Positions 33,032 to 42,473 are shown, counted from the stretch's first letter. The stretch is 64,000 nt of DNA from an uncultured Eubacteriales bacterium (GCA_902764875.1 CACWXP010000014.1:1-64000), one strand, 5' to 3'. Numbers and translations: made by a program. Notes: a model not told the origin generated them from the letters alone.

Positions 33032-34526
33032 AATCGGCAACAGCATCACCATCGCGATCCAGTCTTCCAAAACGCTGATGGTCCGGCCTTTTGAGCCGGT
33101 GGAGTACGATATCATCTCCGCCTATCACGCGGTCTACGAATCCCTGGTGGAGCTGGATGACGATTACCTTCCCCAGCCCTGCCTGGCCGAAAGCTGGGAG
33201 GAATCCGCCTCCGGAAAAACCTGGACCTTCCATCTCCGCGAGGATGTCCGTTTTTCAGACGGAACGCCCTTGACGGCCCGAGACGTGGTGGCTTCGGCGG
33301 AATATATCATCGCCAAGGCCAAGGATGAAAACATCGCGGATCACGGCTTTTATCAGAACCTGAACCGTTTTGTGGATTCCATCACCGCCAAGGATGATTA
33401 CACCGTTGTGGTAAAGGCCGCAAATGGCCGCACCTATTACGGCCTGCTCTATCAGATGACGTTCCCGGTGGTCCCGGCAGCGCTGGTGGCGGAGGATAAT
33501 CCGCCCGGTTCCGGCCCTTATGTCATCACCGAGTTCCACGCCGGCGAACGGATGTGGCTTTCCGCGAACACAAACTGGTGGAAAGCCCAGCCCCAGATCA
33601 AGGAAATCCTCTTCACCTTTGAAAACACATCCTCGGCCGTTGTGGAAAGCTATGAATTTGCCCAGGTTGAAGCCTGTTTCACCCGTTCCGTAGCCGGCGC
33701 TCAGCATAAAACCGGCGCCAATTCCCTCACCATGTCCTATCGCACCAACCAGCTGGAATGCCTGTATATGAACAATAACGCCTCCGAGCTCACCCTCGAG
33801 GTTCGCCAGGCGATCCGCTGCCTGATCGACAAAAACAAACTCATCTCCACCGCCTATCTCAGCCTCGCGACACCGACCAATTTTCCTTTCTATCCCGGCA
33901 CCTGGATGTACAATGACAGCCTGGATTCCTCCTTCACCCTGGATGTGGAGGAAGCAAAGCGCCTTCTGGCCGAAGCCGGATGGGAGGACTCGGATGACAA
34001 CGGCGTGCTGGACCGGGTGGATTCCAACGGCGATCTGAAGAACCTCCACCTGCGGTTCTATTATTATGAGGAGCCGGATAACGACGTCCGGGAGGAAGCC
34101 GCCAATATCATCTCGGCCGCCCTGGCCGAGGTTGGCATCGAGTGCAAAATCACCGCCATGACCCTGTCAGGCCTGCAGGAGCGCGTCAAAAGCGGCAGTT
34201 TCGACCTGGCCCTGATCGCTTTCGCCATGGATACAACCCCCGATCCCGGCTTCATGCTCATGTCCGCCAATGTCAAAAGCGGAAACTACTGCCGGTATAA
34301 GAGCAGCAAAATGGATGAGCTGTTCTCAAGCCTCCGGAAGGTCACTTCCCAGGAAGAGTACCGTCAGAAGCTGATGGACATCCAGTACCAGTTTTATCAG
34401 GACTGCCCCTTCGTCTGCCTGTATTTCCGAACCGGAAACGTCATCACCCGCTATATGTACACCGCCTGCCGGGATATCCGGGAGTACGAGCTGCTCCGCG
34501 GAATTGAATCCTTTTTTACACGCTGA
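32940..34526 (+). CDS. Peptide/oligosaccharide ABC transporter substrate-binding protein
   Basis: 528 aa from the ATG at 32940 with a signal peptide (IRRNTSLLISFLLMLTLLLP, ending AKA). The SBP_bac_5 (DppA/OppA) family pattern is clear: YDIISAYHAVYESLVELDDDYLPQPCLAESWEES, VRFSDGTPLTARDVV, and GSGPYVITEF. It binds a solute at the cell surface for import, but no permease or ATPase is adjacent, so it may be an orphan or use shared partners. The start lies about 92 bp inside the 3' end of the CoaE-SLT gene in another frame, suggesting coupling. Confidence 0.88.
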   Translation: MGFIRRNTSLLISFLLMLTLLLPLSPAKAAEIGNSITIAIQSSKTLMVRPFEPVEYDIISAYHAVYESLVELDDDYLPQPCLAESWEESASGKTWTFHLREDVRFSDGTPLTARDVVASAEYIIAKAKDENIADHGFYQNLNRFVDSITAKDDYTVVVKAANGRTYYGLLYQMTFPVVPAALVAEDNPPGSGPYVITEFHAGERMWLSANTNWWKAQPQIKEILFTFENTSSAVVESYEFAQVEACFTRSVAGAQHKTGANSLTMSYRTNQLECLYMNNNASELTLEVRQAIRCLIDKNKLISTAYLSLATPTNFPFYPGTWMYNDSLDSSFTLDVEEAKRLLAEAGWEDSDDNGVLDRVDSNGDLKNLHLRFYYYEEPDNDVREEAANIISAALAEVGIECKITAMTLSGLQERVKSGSFDLALIAFAMDTTPDPGFMLMSANVKSGNYCRYKSSKMDELFSSLRKVTSQEEYRQKLMDIQYQFYQDCPFVCLYFRTGNVITRYMYTACRDIREYELLRGIESFFTR

Positions 34527-34616
34527 ACAATCCTATACCGCTGCTGTTCGCACCTGCATGCATAGTAACTGGAAAAAAACAGATGCGGCAATCGCACTGT
34601 TACGGAGGAATTGACA

Positions 34617-35558
34617 ATGGACTGGATTGAACTGATTGTGCATACGACCACCGCCGGATCCGACTGGGTTTCCGATTGCCTGATGGAGCTCGGCGCCTCC
34701 GGCACCATGATTGAGGACAAGGCCGATATCCCCGATCCTTCCAAACCCCATGGCATCTGGGAAATCATCGATCCGAAGCTGTTGGAAACCATGCCGGAGG
34801 ATGTGCTGGTCCACGCCTGGTTCGCGCCGGATGAAACCTTCCCGGGGATTTTGCAGCAGCTGAAGGAACACCTGGACGCCATGCGGCCGCAGCAGCCGCT
34901 CTACGGCGCCCTCGTCGCGGACACCCGCACCGTTTCCGAGGACGCCTGGGCCGAAGTCTGGAAAAAATACTACAAGCCTTTTTATGCCGGTCCCCATCTG
35001 GTGGTCAAGCCTACCTGGGAAGCCTTTGAACCTGCTCCCGGCGACCGGATCATCGAGATTGATCCCGGCATGGCCTTCGGCAGCGGCACCCATGAAACCA
35101 CCGGCATGTGCATCACCCTGCTGGAGGAAGTCATCAAAGGCGGCGAACGGATCATCGACGTGGGTACCGGCAGCGGCATTCTGGCCATCGCGGCCGCCCT
35201 TCTCGGCGCCGGACAGGTGCTGGCCGTGGATATCGATCCGGACGCGGTCCGCGTCGCGACGGAAAACGTGGCCCATAACCATGTGGACGGCGTGGTCACC
35301 GTTCAGGAAGGCGACCTGCTGAAAAAAGTGAACGAAACCTGCGACATATGCGTCGCCAACATTATTTCCGATATTATTATTTCCTTCGCCGCACCCCTGA
35401 AGGAGCACATCGTCCCCGGCGGGCTCTTTATCTGCTCCGGCATCGTCCGGGAGCGCACGGAGGAAGTCCGCGAGGCGCTGCTGAAAGCCGGATTCGAAAT
35501 TCTGAAAACGGAGCACCGCGGCGAATGGACCGCCTTCCTTTCGAGGAGGAATGACTGA
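34617..35558 (+). CDS. prmA: Ribosomal protein L11 methyltransferase
   Basis: SAM-dependent trimethylation of L11. 313 aa from the ATG at 34617 (GGAGGAATTGACA before it). N-terminal substrate-binding domain, a DPGMAFGSGTHETT segment, then the Rossmann SAM motif IIDVGTGSGILAIAA (about 181-195), acidic DIDPDAV, and catalytic-site VANIISD in place of the usual NPP loop. It abuts rsmE, whose start overlaps its stop region. Confidence 0.95.
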   Translation: MDWIELIVHTTTAGSDWVSDCLMELGASGTMIEDKADIPDPSKPHGIWEIIDPKLLETMPEDVLVHAWFAPDETFPGILQQLKEHLDAMRPQQPLYGALVADTRTVSEDAWAEVWKKYYKPFYAGPHLVVKPTWEAFEPAPGDRIIEIDPGMAFGSGTHETTGMCITLLEEVIKGGERIIDVGTGSGILAIAAALLGAGQVLAVDIDPDAVRVATENVAHNHVDGVVTVQEGDLLKKVNETCDICVANIISDIIISFAAPLKEHIVPGGLFICSGIVRERTEEVREALLKAGFEILKTEHRGEWTAFLSRRND

Positions 35559-36292
35559 TGCACCGTTTCTATGCGGATCCGGAAAAATCAGAAGGCGATG
35601 TTTTTGTCCTGACGCCGGAAGATACCCTTCACGCCGTGAAAGTCCTGCGGATGAAGGAGGGCGATCAGGCCGAAATCATTCTGAACGGAAACCGGTACAG
35701 TGCCCGGATCGCTGAGGCTTCGGATACGCTCGTAAAGCTCTTCCCCGAAAGCACTCTTCCCTCCACCGAACCCCGCTTGTCCGTTACCCTGTTCCAGGGG
35801 CTTCCGAAAGCAGATAAGATGGACTGGATCGTCCAGAAATCGGTAGAGCTCGGCGTGGCCCGGATTGTGCCCGTCGCCTTTTCCCGCTGCGTGGTCCGGC
35901 TGAGTGAAAAGGACGGTGCCAAAAAGCAGGAACGCTGGCAGAAGATTGCCCGGGAGGCCGGCAAGCAGTCCGGCCGTTGTATCGTTCCCGAGGTGCTTCC
36001 GCCGGTGTCCCTCAAAAAACTGCCGGATCTGTTCGATGAATGCGAACAGGTCGCTGTTCCCTGGGAGGAATGTCCAAACCGTGGACCGCTGGCCTTCGCG
36101 AAAGAATATCCTCGTCTGCGTTCTCTGGGAATCGTGATCGGCCCGGAGGGCGGCATCGCTTCGGAGGAAATGGAGCAGCTGACGGCCTTCGGCGGAAAAC
36201 CGATCACCCTCGGAAAGCGGATTCTTCGCACCGAAACCGCCGGCCTCGCGGCCCTCAGCGTTTTCTTCGGACTGTATGGGGAAATGGAGTAA
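35558..36292 (+). CDS. rsmE: 16S rRNA m3U1498 methyltransferase
   Basis: SPOUT-class methyltransferase. 244 aa. An N-terminal PUA-like domain (about 1-70) is followed by the trefoil-knot domain with QGLPKADKMDWIVQKSVELG (about 86-105) and the SAM-binding knot IGPEGGIASEEM and LGKRILRTETAGLAAL. The ATG overlaps the prmA stop (TGATG). prmA-rsmE-mtaB is a common Firmicute order and the three appear to form one operon. Confidence 0.95.
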   Translation: MHRFYADPEKSEGDVFVLTPEDTLHAVKVLRMKEGDQAEIILNGNRYSARIAEASDTLVKLFPESTLPSTEPRLSVTLFQGLPKADKMDWIVQKSVELGVARIVPVAFSRCVVRLSEKDGAKKQERWQKIAREAGKQSGRCIVPEVLPPVSLKKLPDLFDECEQVAVPWEECPNRGPLAFAKEYPRLRSLGIVIGPEGGIASEEMEQLTAFGGKPITLGKRILRTETAGLAALSVFFGLYGEME

Positions 36293-36300
36293 GATCAAGT

Positions 36301-37599
36301 ATGCCGACCGTCGCTTATCACACCCTGGGCTGCAAAGTCAACCAGTATGATACCCAGGCCATGGAAGAGCTGCTTTCCGCCGCCGGATTTCCGACCGTCC
36401 CCTTTCCCGGCCCGGCCGATGTCTATCTGATCAATACCTGCACCGTCACCGGCACAGGAGATAAGAAAAGTCTGCAGCTGGCCCGGAAACTGAAGCGGGA
36501 ACATCCGGACTGCATCCTGATTCTCTGCGGCTGCCTGGCCCAGCTGAAGGGAGCAGCGCTGCTTTCCGCCGGCGCCGATCTGGTTCTCGGAACCCAGTTC
36601 CGCGGACAGATTGTGTCCCTGCTGCAGCAGGTGCTCTCTTCCGGAAAGCCCTTGTGCGCCGTGGAACCCCTTCCGGAAACCATGCCCTATGAATCGCTCC
36701 ATGTGTCCGACTGTCAGGAGCACACCCGGGCCGTCCTGAAAATTCAGGAAGGCTGCCGCAACCGTTGTTCCTACTGCGTCATTCCCGATGTTCGCGGACC
36801 GATCCGTTCCCGGCCCCCGGAAGACATCGCCGCCGAGGCGAAACGCCTTGCCGCCGCCGGGTTCCGGGAAATTGTTCTGACCGGTATCCATCTTTCCTCC
36901 TGGGGAAAGGACTTCACGCCCCGGCGTTCCCTGCTGGATGTGCTGAAAACCCTGGAAGAAACGAAGGGCGTTCTCCGGATCCGCCTCGGATCCCTGGAAC
37001 CCGGCATCGCATCGGAGGATTTCATCGCCGCCCTCTCCGGATGCAAAAAGCTTTGCCCTCAGTTTCATCTGGCCCTCCAGTCCGGCAGTAATACTGTCCT
37101 GCGCCGGATGCGCAGGCAGTATACGGCCGAAGGATATCTGGAAGCCGTGGGGCGGCTGCGCGCTTTCTTCCCAATGGCGGCGATCACCACGGATATTCTG
37201 ACCGGATTCCCCGGCGAAACGGAAGAGGAGTTTGCCGAAACCCGGGAGTTCATCCGGAAGGTCGGCTTCGCGAGGATTCATGTTTTCCCCTATTCACCCC
37301 GTCCCGGCACGCCGGCGGCGGATATGCCCGGCCAGCTGTCTGAATCCGTAAAGCAGGCCCGGGCCCGGGAGCTGATCGCCGTGGGCCGTGAAACCGCCCT
37401 CTGTTTCCAGCGCCGTTGGATCGGCCGGGAGACCGTTCTCTTGCCGGAAGAGCGGGTGGAAGGCTGCTGGGAAGGCTACTCGCCCGAATACCTGCGGATC
37501 CGCCTGCGGCGGGAGGATGTCTGTGTCTCCGGCGAACCGGTCCGCGTGCTGATTCAGTCTGTCTCTCCCCGTTTTCTCGGCGGAGCGATCATAAAATAA
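36301..37599 (+). CDS. mtaB: tRNA t6A37 methylthiotransferase
   Basis: Converts t6A37 of tRNA to ms2t6A. 432 aa from the ATG at 36301. The MTTase N-terminal domain shows three cysteines (TLGCKVNQYD, NTCTVT, LCGCLAQ), the radical-SAM motif is CRNRCSYC (about 156-163), and a C-terminal TRAM-like domain follows (about 365-432). The MtaB subtype is suggested by the short N-terminal loop and neighbours. It lies 8 bp after rsmE. Confidence 0.93.
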   Translation: MPTVAYHTLGCKVNQYDTQAMEELLSAAGFPTVPFPGPADVYLINTCTVTGTGDKKSLQLARKLKREHPDCILILCGCLAQLKGAALLSAGADLVLGTQFRGQIVSLLQQVLSSGKPLCAVEPLPETMPYESLHVSDCQEHTRAVLKIQEGCRNRCSYCVIPDVRGPIRSRPPEDIAAEAKRLAAAGFREIVLTGIHLSSWGKDFTPRRSLLDVLKTLEETKGVLRIRLGSLEPGIASEDFIAALSGCKKLCPQFHLALQSGSNTVLRRMRRQYTAEGYLEAVGRLRAFFPMAAITTDILTGFPGETEEEFAETREFIRKVGFARIHVFPYSPRPGTPAADMPGQLSESVKQARARELIAVGRETALCFQRRWIGRETVLLPEERVEGCWEGYSPEYLRIRLRREDVCVSGEPVRVLIQSVSPRFLGGAIIK

Positions 37600-37620
37600 A
37601 AGAGTTTGGAGGAATACAAA

Positions 37621-37962
37621 ATGGAAAACTGTCTGTTCTGCAAAATCATTAAAGGCGAAATCCCTTCCGCAAAAGTGCTCGAAAACGATCAGGTCTATGC
37701 CTTCCGGGACATCAATCCCCAGGCCCCGACCCACGTCCTGGTGGTTCCGAAAAAGCATGTCTCTTCCGTGGCGGAGATTGATCAGCTCTCCGACGCTGAA
37801 ATCGCCGCCTGCCTGAAAGCGGTGAAGCAGATCGCGGCCGAAGAATCCCTTTCCGACGGTTTCCGGGTGGTTTCCAACTGCGGCCCGGATGCCTGTCAGT
37901 CCGTGCCTCACCTGCATTTTCATATCCTCGGCGGCCGGAAAATGGGCGACCGGATGGCCTGA
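37621..37962 (+). CDS. HIT-family nucleotide hydrolase
   Basis: 113 aa from the ATG at 37621 (GGAGG eight bases upstream; the TTG further upstream is less likely). The histidine triad HLHFHILGG lies at about 97-105 with conserved NCLFCKI and KHVSSVAEI. HIT proteins of this type hydrolyse nucleoside monophosphoramidates or adenylated dinucleotides; the exact substrate is unknown. It follows mtaB closely and likely shares its transcript. Confidence 0.92.
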   Translation: MENCLFCKIIKGEIPSAKVLENDQVYAFRDINPQAPTHVLVVPKKHVSSVAEIDQLSDAEIAACLKAVKQIAAEESLSDGFRVVSNCGPDACQSVPHLHFHILGGRKMGDRMA

Positions 37963-37985
37963 AAACCTGTTTTTTCCAAAAAACG

Positions 37986-38014
37986 TTGACTGATGGAACG
38001 AATCGCTGTATAAT
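37986..38014 (+). promoter_or_regulatory. Strong promoter of rpsU
   Basis: TTGACT (37986-37991), 17-bp spacer, TATAAT (38009-38014), about 75 bp before the rpsU start. Confidence 0.85.
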
Positions 38015-38088
38015 ACTTCCATGGTTTTGCCGTCCGTCCGTGTGGTGGGCTGCTGGCAAGGCGTGAATGAGCGAGGGGAGGGATAACA

Positions 38089-38262
38089 GTGTCCGAGGTT
38101 CGTATCCGCGAAAATGAGTCCCTGGAAAGTGCGCTCAAACGGTTTAAGCGGCAGTGCGCCCGCAGTGGCGTTCTTCAGGAAGTTCGTAAACGCGAGCATT
38201 ATGAAAAGCCCAGCGTGAAGCGCAAGAAAAAGGCCGAAGCCGCCCGTAAGCGCAAGTGGTAA
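38089..38262 (+). CDS. rpsU: 30S ribosomal protein S21
   Basis: A 57-residue basic protein: begins [18 protein letters not shown] after the start and ends in a Lys/Arg-rich tail ([14 protein letters not shown]). S21 sits at the platform of the small subunit near the anti-Shine-Dalgarno and affects initiation. The start is GTG, with GGGAGGG about 8 bases before it. It has its own strong promoter and terminator. Confidence 0.95.
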   Translation: MSEVRIRENESLESALKRFKRQCARSGVLQEVRKREHYEKPSVKRKKKAEAARKRKW

Positions 38263-38278
38263 TTCATTTCGCACTTTT

Positions 38279-38306
38279 CCCTTCCCCACATCGGGAAGGG
38301 TTTTTT
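38279..38306 (+). terminator. Terminator of rpsU
   Basis: CCCTTCCC (38279-38286) pairs with GGGAAGGG (38293-38300), followed directly by six T. Confidence 0.9.
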
Positions 38307-38351
38307 CTTTCTTCCGTCGTTCAAATTCCCCGATTTGGGGTGCGCTTGCTG

Positions 38352-38380
38352 TTGCAAAACAACTTTCCTTTTGTTATAAT
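38352..38380 (+). promoter_or_regulatory. Promoter of the TRM11-like gene and rho
   Basis: TTGCAA (38352-38357), 17-bp spacer, TATAAT (38375-38380), about 35 bp before the start. The rho homologue follows without a visible terminator between. Confidence 0.75.
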
Positions 38381-38415
38381 GGTTGCAGTTCATGATCTGA
38401 TGAAAAGAGGATGTC

Positions 38416-39432
38416 ATGGTTTATACGCTCGGTTTGGCGAAACACACAAATATCCGTTATCGCGATTCGGCCAATCGCTTAAGCCGTTGTGAACTCGTTT
38501 CCATGCTTCGCGCCCTTTCTCTGGATTGTGAAGTATCGCTCGAATCTTTCGGCGGTGCCGATTTTCTGACCTTTGAATCCCGTCCCCTCTCGGAAGATGA
38601 GCTTTCCTTTCTTTTCCGCCATTCCGCCGTTCGGTTTATGGCGGAAAAGCATGAGAATCTCCTCAGGCCCCTTTCTTTTCCCGAAGGAAATTATCTGGAG
38701 GAAGATCTGCCGGAGATTCTGAAATATAAAGGGAAAACATCCGCTTCTTTCACACGGATGATGATCAATATCGCGCTTTCCCTTTCTTCCTTTGCCCGCA
38801 GCGATGCTCCACTTACCCTGCTCGACCCGCTCTGCGGAAAGGGAACCGCCTGCTTCTGTGCCCTGCAGGCCGGCATGAATGCCGTCGGCATGGATCTGGA
38901 CCAGAAAGCGGTCCGCGAGGCGGAGGATTATTTCGGCAAATACCTGAAGGTTCATATGCTCAAGCATTCGGTCCGTTCCTGGTCGGAAACCGCCGGAAAG
39001 TCTTCCCTTCCGGTGAAGGAATTCACCTTTGCCGATTCAAAGGAACACTATCAGCAGCAGGATACCCGTTTCCTCCGGCTTTCGGCGGGAGACACCGTCC
39101 TCGCCCCAATCCTCTGCCGGCGCCGGCCCGTCCATCTTCTGATTGCCGATCTCCCCTACGGCGTGCAGCATGCGCCCCAGTTCGGCCGCAGGCCGGAATC
39201 CTTCGGCGCCCTGCTCTCCCGCGCCCTTCCCGCGTGGAAAAAGGCGCTGATCCCCGGCGGCGTCGCGGCCGTCAGTTTCAACACGTTAACCCTCCCGACG
39301 CAGCAGGTCATCGATCTGGCTGTCACGTCGGGATGGACGCCCTTTACGGGCGGCATCTTTTCCTCCCTGCGCCATGAAGTGGAGCAGGCGGTGGTCCGTG
39401 ATGTTGTTTTTATGCAGAATGAAACCCTTTGA
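38416..39432 (+). CDS. TRM11/RlmL-like SAM methyltransferase
   Basis: 338 aa. N-terminal THUMP-like region (about 1-85), then a Rossmann methyltransferase with LLDPLCGKGTACFCAL (about 134-149, SAM loop), GMDLDQKAVREAE, and the catalytic IADLPYGVQHA (DLPY in place of the canonical DPPY). This is the pattern of guanosine/adenosine N-methyltransferases of the TRM11/UPF0020 group, acting on tRNA or rRNA. Substrate unknown. It ends about 17 bp before the Rho homologue and likely shares its operon. Confidence 0.82.
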   Translation: MVYTLGLAKHTNIRYRDSANRLSRCELVSMLRALSLDCEVSLESFGGADFLTFESRPLSEDELSFLFRHSAVRFMAEKHENLLRPLSFPEGNYLEEDLPEILKYKGKTSASFTRMMINIALSLSSFARSDAPLTLLDPLCGKGTACFCALQAGMNAVGMDLDQKAVREAEDYFGKYLKVHMLKHSVRSWSETAGKSSLPVKEFTFADSKEHYQQQDTRFLRLSAGDTVLAPILCRRRPVHLLIADLPYGVQHAPQFGRRPESFGALLSRALPAWKKALIPGGVAAVSFNTLTLPTQQVIDLAVTSGWTPFTGGIFSSLRHEVEQAVVRDVVFMQNETL

Positions 39433-39448
39433 AGGAGGTACCTGATCC

Positions 39449-41329
39449 ATGACTGAAAAAGAATTATCCGCAATGACAGTCATGCAGCTTCGCAAACTCG
39501 CCAAAGACCGGAGAATCACCCTCGGTGCCGGGATTGATAAGGCCGGAATCGTCCGGAAGATTCTGGAGAACGAATCCGCCTTCCCCGTCCGCCTGGATGC
39601 GCCGGTGGATGAGAATAGCGGCGCGGTGCAATCCGAACCGGTCGCCCCGCCCGTCAGGGAAAGCGTCGCGGCACAAAGCCACGTTCCCGTCCGGGAGTCT
39701 GTTGTTCCCGACAGGGTCGCCGGACAGGCTGCCGCACCGGCACAGGAAAGTGCCGGCGACCAGGGGGGCAATCCCCGTTTCCAGGCCGCGTGGCACAATT
39801 CCGACACGCCGCGTTTTAATGTGCGTCCGGCCTATCAGGCTCCGGGCGCCGCTCTGCGCCCCGCGTGGCAGAACACCACGCCCTCCGGCCACCAGCTTCC
39901 GCAGCAATCCCGGGTGCAGCCGACCCGTCCCGGAAGCTTCACGCCCCGTTTCGGTCCCGCCGCCGCGGCGCCCGCACCCGCTCCCGCCGAGCCGGCGCCC
40001 GAGCGCAGGGAACCTGCCGCGCCTTCCGTCAATCCGCTGCCCGAGCGGCGTTTCAACGACGCTCCGTCCTATACTCACCGGATCTCTGCCAACTATACCC
40101 CGGCCTACACCGCGTCCCGGCCCCAGGAAGCTTTCACGCCTCCCCAGGCCCAGGATGCCGGCGGAGCGCCGACCCTGGAAGAACTGCTGGAATCCGGCAA
40201 TTATGAAGAAGGCAGCGGTATCCTGGAGCTGCATCCCGACGGATACGGTTTCCTTCGGGCGCCTTCTTTCCTCCCCTCCACCCGGGATATCTATGTTTCC
40301 ATGGCCCAGATCCGCCGCTTCGGTCTTCGCACCGGCGATTTGATCGAGGGTAAAGTCCGTCCCCAGCGGGAAGGCGACAAGTATGCCGCCCTTCTCTATA
40401 TCTCGACGGTGAACGGCGTTCCCGAAGAAAATGCCTTCACCCGTCCGGCCTTCGATGAACTCACGCCTGTCTATCCGGATCGCAGAATTTCCCTGGAAAC
40501 CCCGGGAGACGCGTCCCTTCCCGATATGCGCCTGATTGATCTCATCGCGCCCATCGGTTTCGGCCAGCGCGGTCTGATTCTCAGCCCGCCCAACACCGGG
40601 AAAACGCAGCTTATGCGGAATATTGCCCGCGTGATCTCCCGGAACTATCCGGAATCGCAGGTTCTGATGCTCCTGATCGACGTCAATCCCGAGGATGCGA
40701 CCCTGATGCGCGAATCCGTTCCCTGTCAGGTTCTTTCCTCCAGCTTCGATCAGGCTCCCGAATCCCATCTTCGTCTGTCGGAAATCGTTCTGGAGCGGGC
40801 CATGCGCCTTGTCGAGCAGAAAAAAGATGTGGTTCTCCTGGTCGACAGTCTGACCCGTCTGGCCAAGATCTACACATCCGCCGCCGTACAGCAGGGCCGC
40901 AGCCTGCCCGGCATGGTCAACCCTGCCAGTCTTTTCCGTGCGAAGAGAATGTTCGGCGCCGCCCGTTCCTGCAAGGAAGGCGGCAGCCTGACCGTTATCG
41001 CCGCCATGGACATCGCCACCGGCTCCAAGGTGGATGATTCCGTTGTGGAAGAATTCAAGGGAACCGCCAACATGGAACTGACCCTGGATCTGAGTGTCGC
41101 CCGGGCCGGTGTTTCACCCGCCCTGAACCTGCAGCACAGCTACACCAAAAATGCCGATATTCTCCTGAATGACCAGCAGAAGGAAGGGCTCACCCTGATC
41201 CGGACCATGCTGGGTACCACTTCCTCCGCGGTAGCCATTCCCCAGCTGATTTCCATGATGGAAAAAACAGAAACAAATGAACAGCTGCTGATCAAGATGA
41301 AGGACTGGTTCGCGCTGATGAACCGGTAA
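39449..41329 (+). CDS. rho: Transcription termination factor Rho homologue, divergent
   Basis: 626 aa. N-terminal Rho_N-like domain (about 1-45), a Pro/Ala-rich low-complexity insert (about 50-235), an RNA-binding cold-shock-like domain (about 240-320), and a RecA-fold core. Walker A is PPNTGKTQ (about 378-385) and Walker B is LLVDSLTRL. By eye alignment, the DERPEE of E. coli Rho reads DVNPED here, the arginine before the PAI segment is glycine (AGVSPALN), and the SGTRKEE arginine region reads SYTKNAD. These correspond to the catalytic glutamate, an arginine valve and the arginine finger. The protein may have little ATPase activity or a specialised role; a separate canonical rho elsewhere in the genome would fit this. 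The ATG follows GGAGG. Confidence 0.85.
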   Translation: MTEKELSAMTVMQLRKLAKDRRITLGAGIDKAGIVRKILENESAFPVRLDAPVDENSGAVQSEPVAPPVRESVAAQSHVPVRESVVPDRVAGQAAAPAQESAGDQGGNPRFQAAWHNSDTPRFNVRPAYQAPGAALRPAWQNTTPSGHQLPQQSRVQPTRPGSFTPRFGPAAAAPAPAPAEPAPERREPAAPSVNPLPERRFNDAPSYTHRISANYTPAYTASRPQEAFTPPQAQDAGGAPTLEELLESGNYEEGSGILELHPDGYGFLRAPSFLPSTRDIYVSMAQIRRFGLRTGDLIEGKVRPQREGDKYAALLYISTVNGVPEENAFTRPAFDELTPVYPDRRISLETPGDASLPDMRLIDLIAPIGFGQRGLILSPPNTGKTQLMRNIARVISRNYPESQVLMLLIDVNPEDATLMRESVPCQVLSSSFDQAPESHLRLSEIVLERAMRLVEQKKDVVLLVDSLTRLAKIYTSAAVQQGRSLPGMVNPASLFRAKRMFGAARSCKEGGSLTVIAAMDIATGSKVDDSVVEEFKGTANMELTLDLSVARAGVSPALNLQHSYTKNADILLNDQQKEGLTLIRTMLGTTSSAVAIPQLISMMEKTETNEQLLIKMKDWFALMNR

Positions 41330-41348
41330 CCCGGCCTCGCACGTCTCG

Positions 41349-41386
41349 AAAAGACGCCTGATCCTAATAAGGATCAGGCGTCTTTT
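41349..41386. terminator. Bidirectional terminator after rho
   Basis: A perfect 17-bp stem (AAAAGACGCCTGATCCT with its complement at 41370-41386) around AATA, with A/T runs at both outer ends. It ends rho on the plus strand and the SH3 gene on the minus strand. Confidence 0.95.
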
Positions 41387-41397
41387 CATCTGTCTGT

Positions 41398-42348
41398 TTA
41401 CTGTTCGTTTTTCTGGTTGCGAACGGAGATCAGCTGTCCGTTGCTGTCCAGCGTCACCAGCTTGTATCCGTCCGTCATGCCGCTTTCATATTTCACAAGG
41501 ATCGCGTCGTTGTCGACCGTGATTTCATAGGGACCGTACACATCGGGATTGTTGACGTCGGACCGCCACAGAACGACACCGTCCTGGGTGATGGCCACCG
41601 GGTCCGGTCCGTCCGTTCCGGCGACATACACCGTTCCGTCTTTGCCTACGGCCGTCGCCGCGGCATTCCCAAGCGAACAGTTTCCCGTTGTCACGCACCA
41701 GCGTTCCTTCCCGCTCAGCAGGTCCAGCATGGAAAGCCCCCAGGCCCCGTTGTAAACCATAACCTGCCAGTCGTCAGACACGCCGCCGATAAAGACCTTT
41801 AACTGGTCGTACTGTCCGAATTCCTCTGCCCGTTCCTCATGTCCCCAGATCGGTGAATCGTTGATGAAACAGCCGATCCGAAGCACTTCCCATCTTTTTT
41901 TATTCTCTTCCACCCATTCATGGGCCGCTACAACGGACATGTTATAGTCTTTCCAGTCGAGCACGACCTCGCCCGTTCCGATCACCTCTTCCATGGTCAT
42001 CTTTTTGGTTACGGAACTGGAAAGCGGTGGTTCGCACTCCGGGGCAGGCCACAGATAGCCGATCAGCGCATATCCTTTCTGGCCTTCATATTCACATTCA
42101 TAGAACCTCGGATTCCCGATGTCCACACAGTTATAAACGATCGCGCCCAGGGGGATTTCCGCCAGTCGGTTGGATGTCTTATTTGGTTCTTCCCGCAAAG
42201 AAATCCATTCCTTGCACCAGACGACGCGCATGGCCCCGATGTAGTTCTTCGGTTTCTCCTGGGGAACCCGGTCCGCCCCGGCGGTTACGTTTATGGCGAG
42301 GACACACAAAAGAAGGAGGACAAAGAGCCGTATTTTCCGTTTTTTCAT
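41398..42348 (-). CDS. Secreted SH3-domain and beta-propeller-like protein
   Basis: 316 aa. A signal peptide (about 1-25, ending AGA) is followed by an SH3b-like domain (about 30-100, with SLREEPNKTSNRLAEIP and YECEYEGQKGYALIGYLW). The rest shows repeated short beta blades (GKDGTVYVAGTDGPD, ILVKYESGMTDG) like a PQQ-type propeller. It probably acts at the cell wall; no enzyme motif is visible. The ATG at 42348 is six bases from AAAGGAGGG and is preferred over an ATG six bases upstream. Ends at the shared rho terminator. Confidence 0.75.
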   Translation of the reverse strand: MKKRKIRLFVLLLLCVLAINVTAGADRVPQEKPKNYIGAMRVVWCKEWISLREEPNKTSNRLAEIPLGAIVYNCVDIGNPRFYECEYEGQKGYALIGYLWPAPECEPPLSSSVTKKMTMEEVIGTGEVVLDWKDYNMSVVAAHEWVEENKKRWEVLRIGCFINDSPIWGHEERAEEFGQYDQLKVFIGGVSDDWQVMVYNGAWGLSMLDLLSGKERWCVTTGNCSLGNAAATAVGKDGTVYVAGTDGPDPVAITQDGVVLWRSDVNNPDVYGPYEITVDNDAILVKYESGMTDGYKLVTLDSNGQLISVRNQKNEQ

Positions 42349-42473
42349 TGACATCCCTCCTTTTGTATACACCATATTGTATTATACTTCCTTTCCGCTT
42401 TTCCCGCAAGCATGTTTTTCGGCATAAAAGGCATAAAAAGAGAAGGCCGCACTGCTGTACGCCCTTCGTCTTT

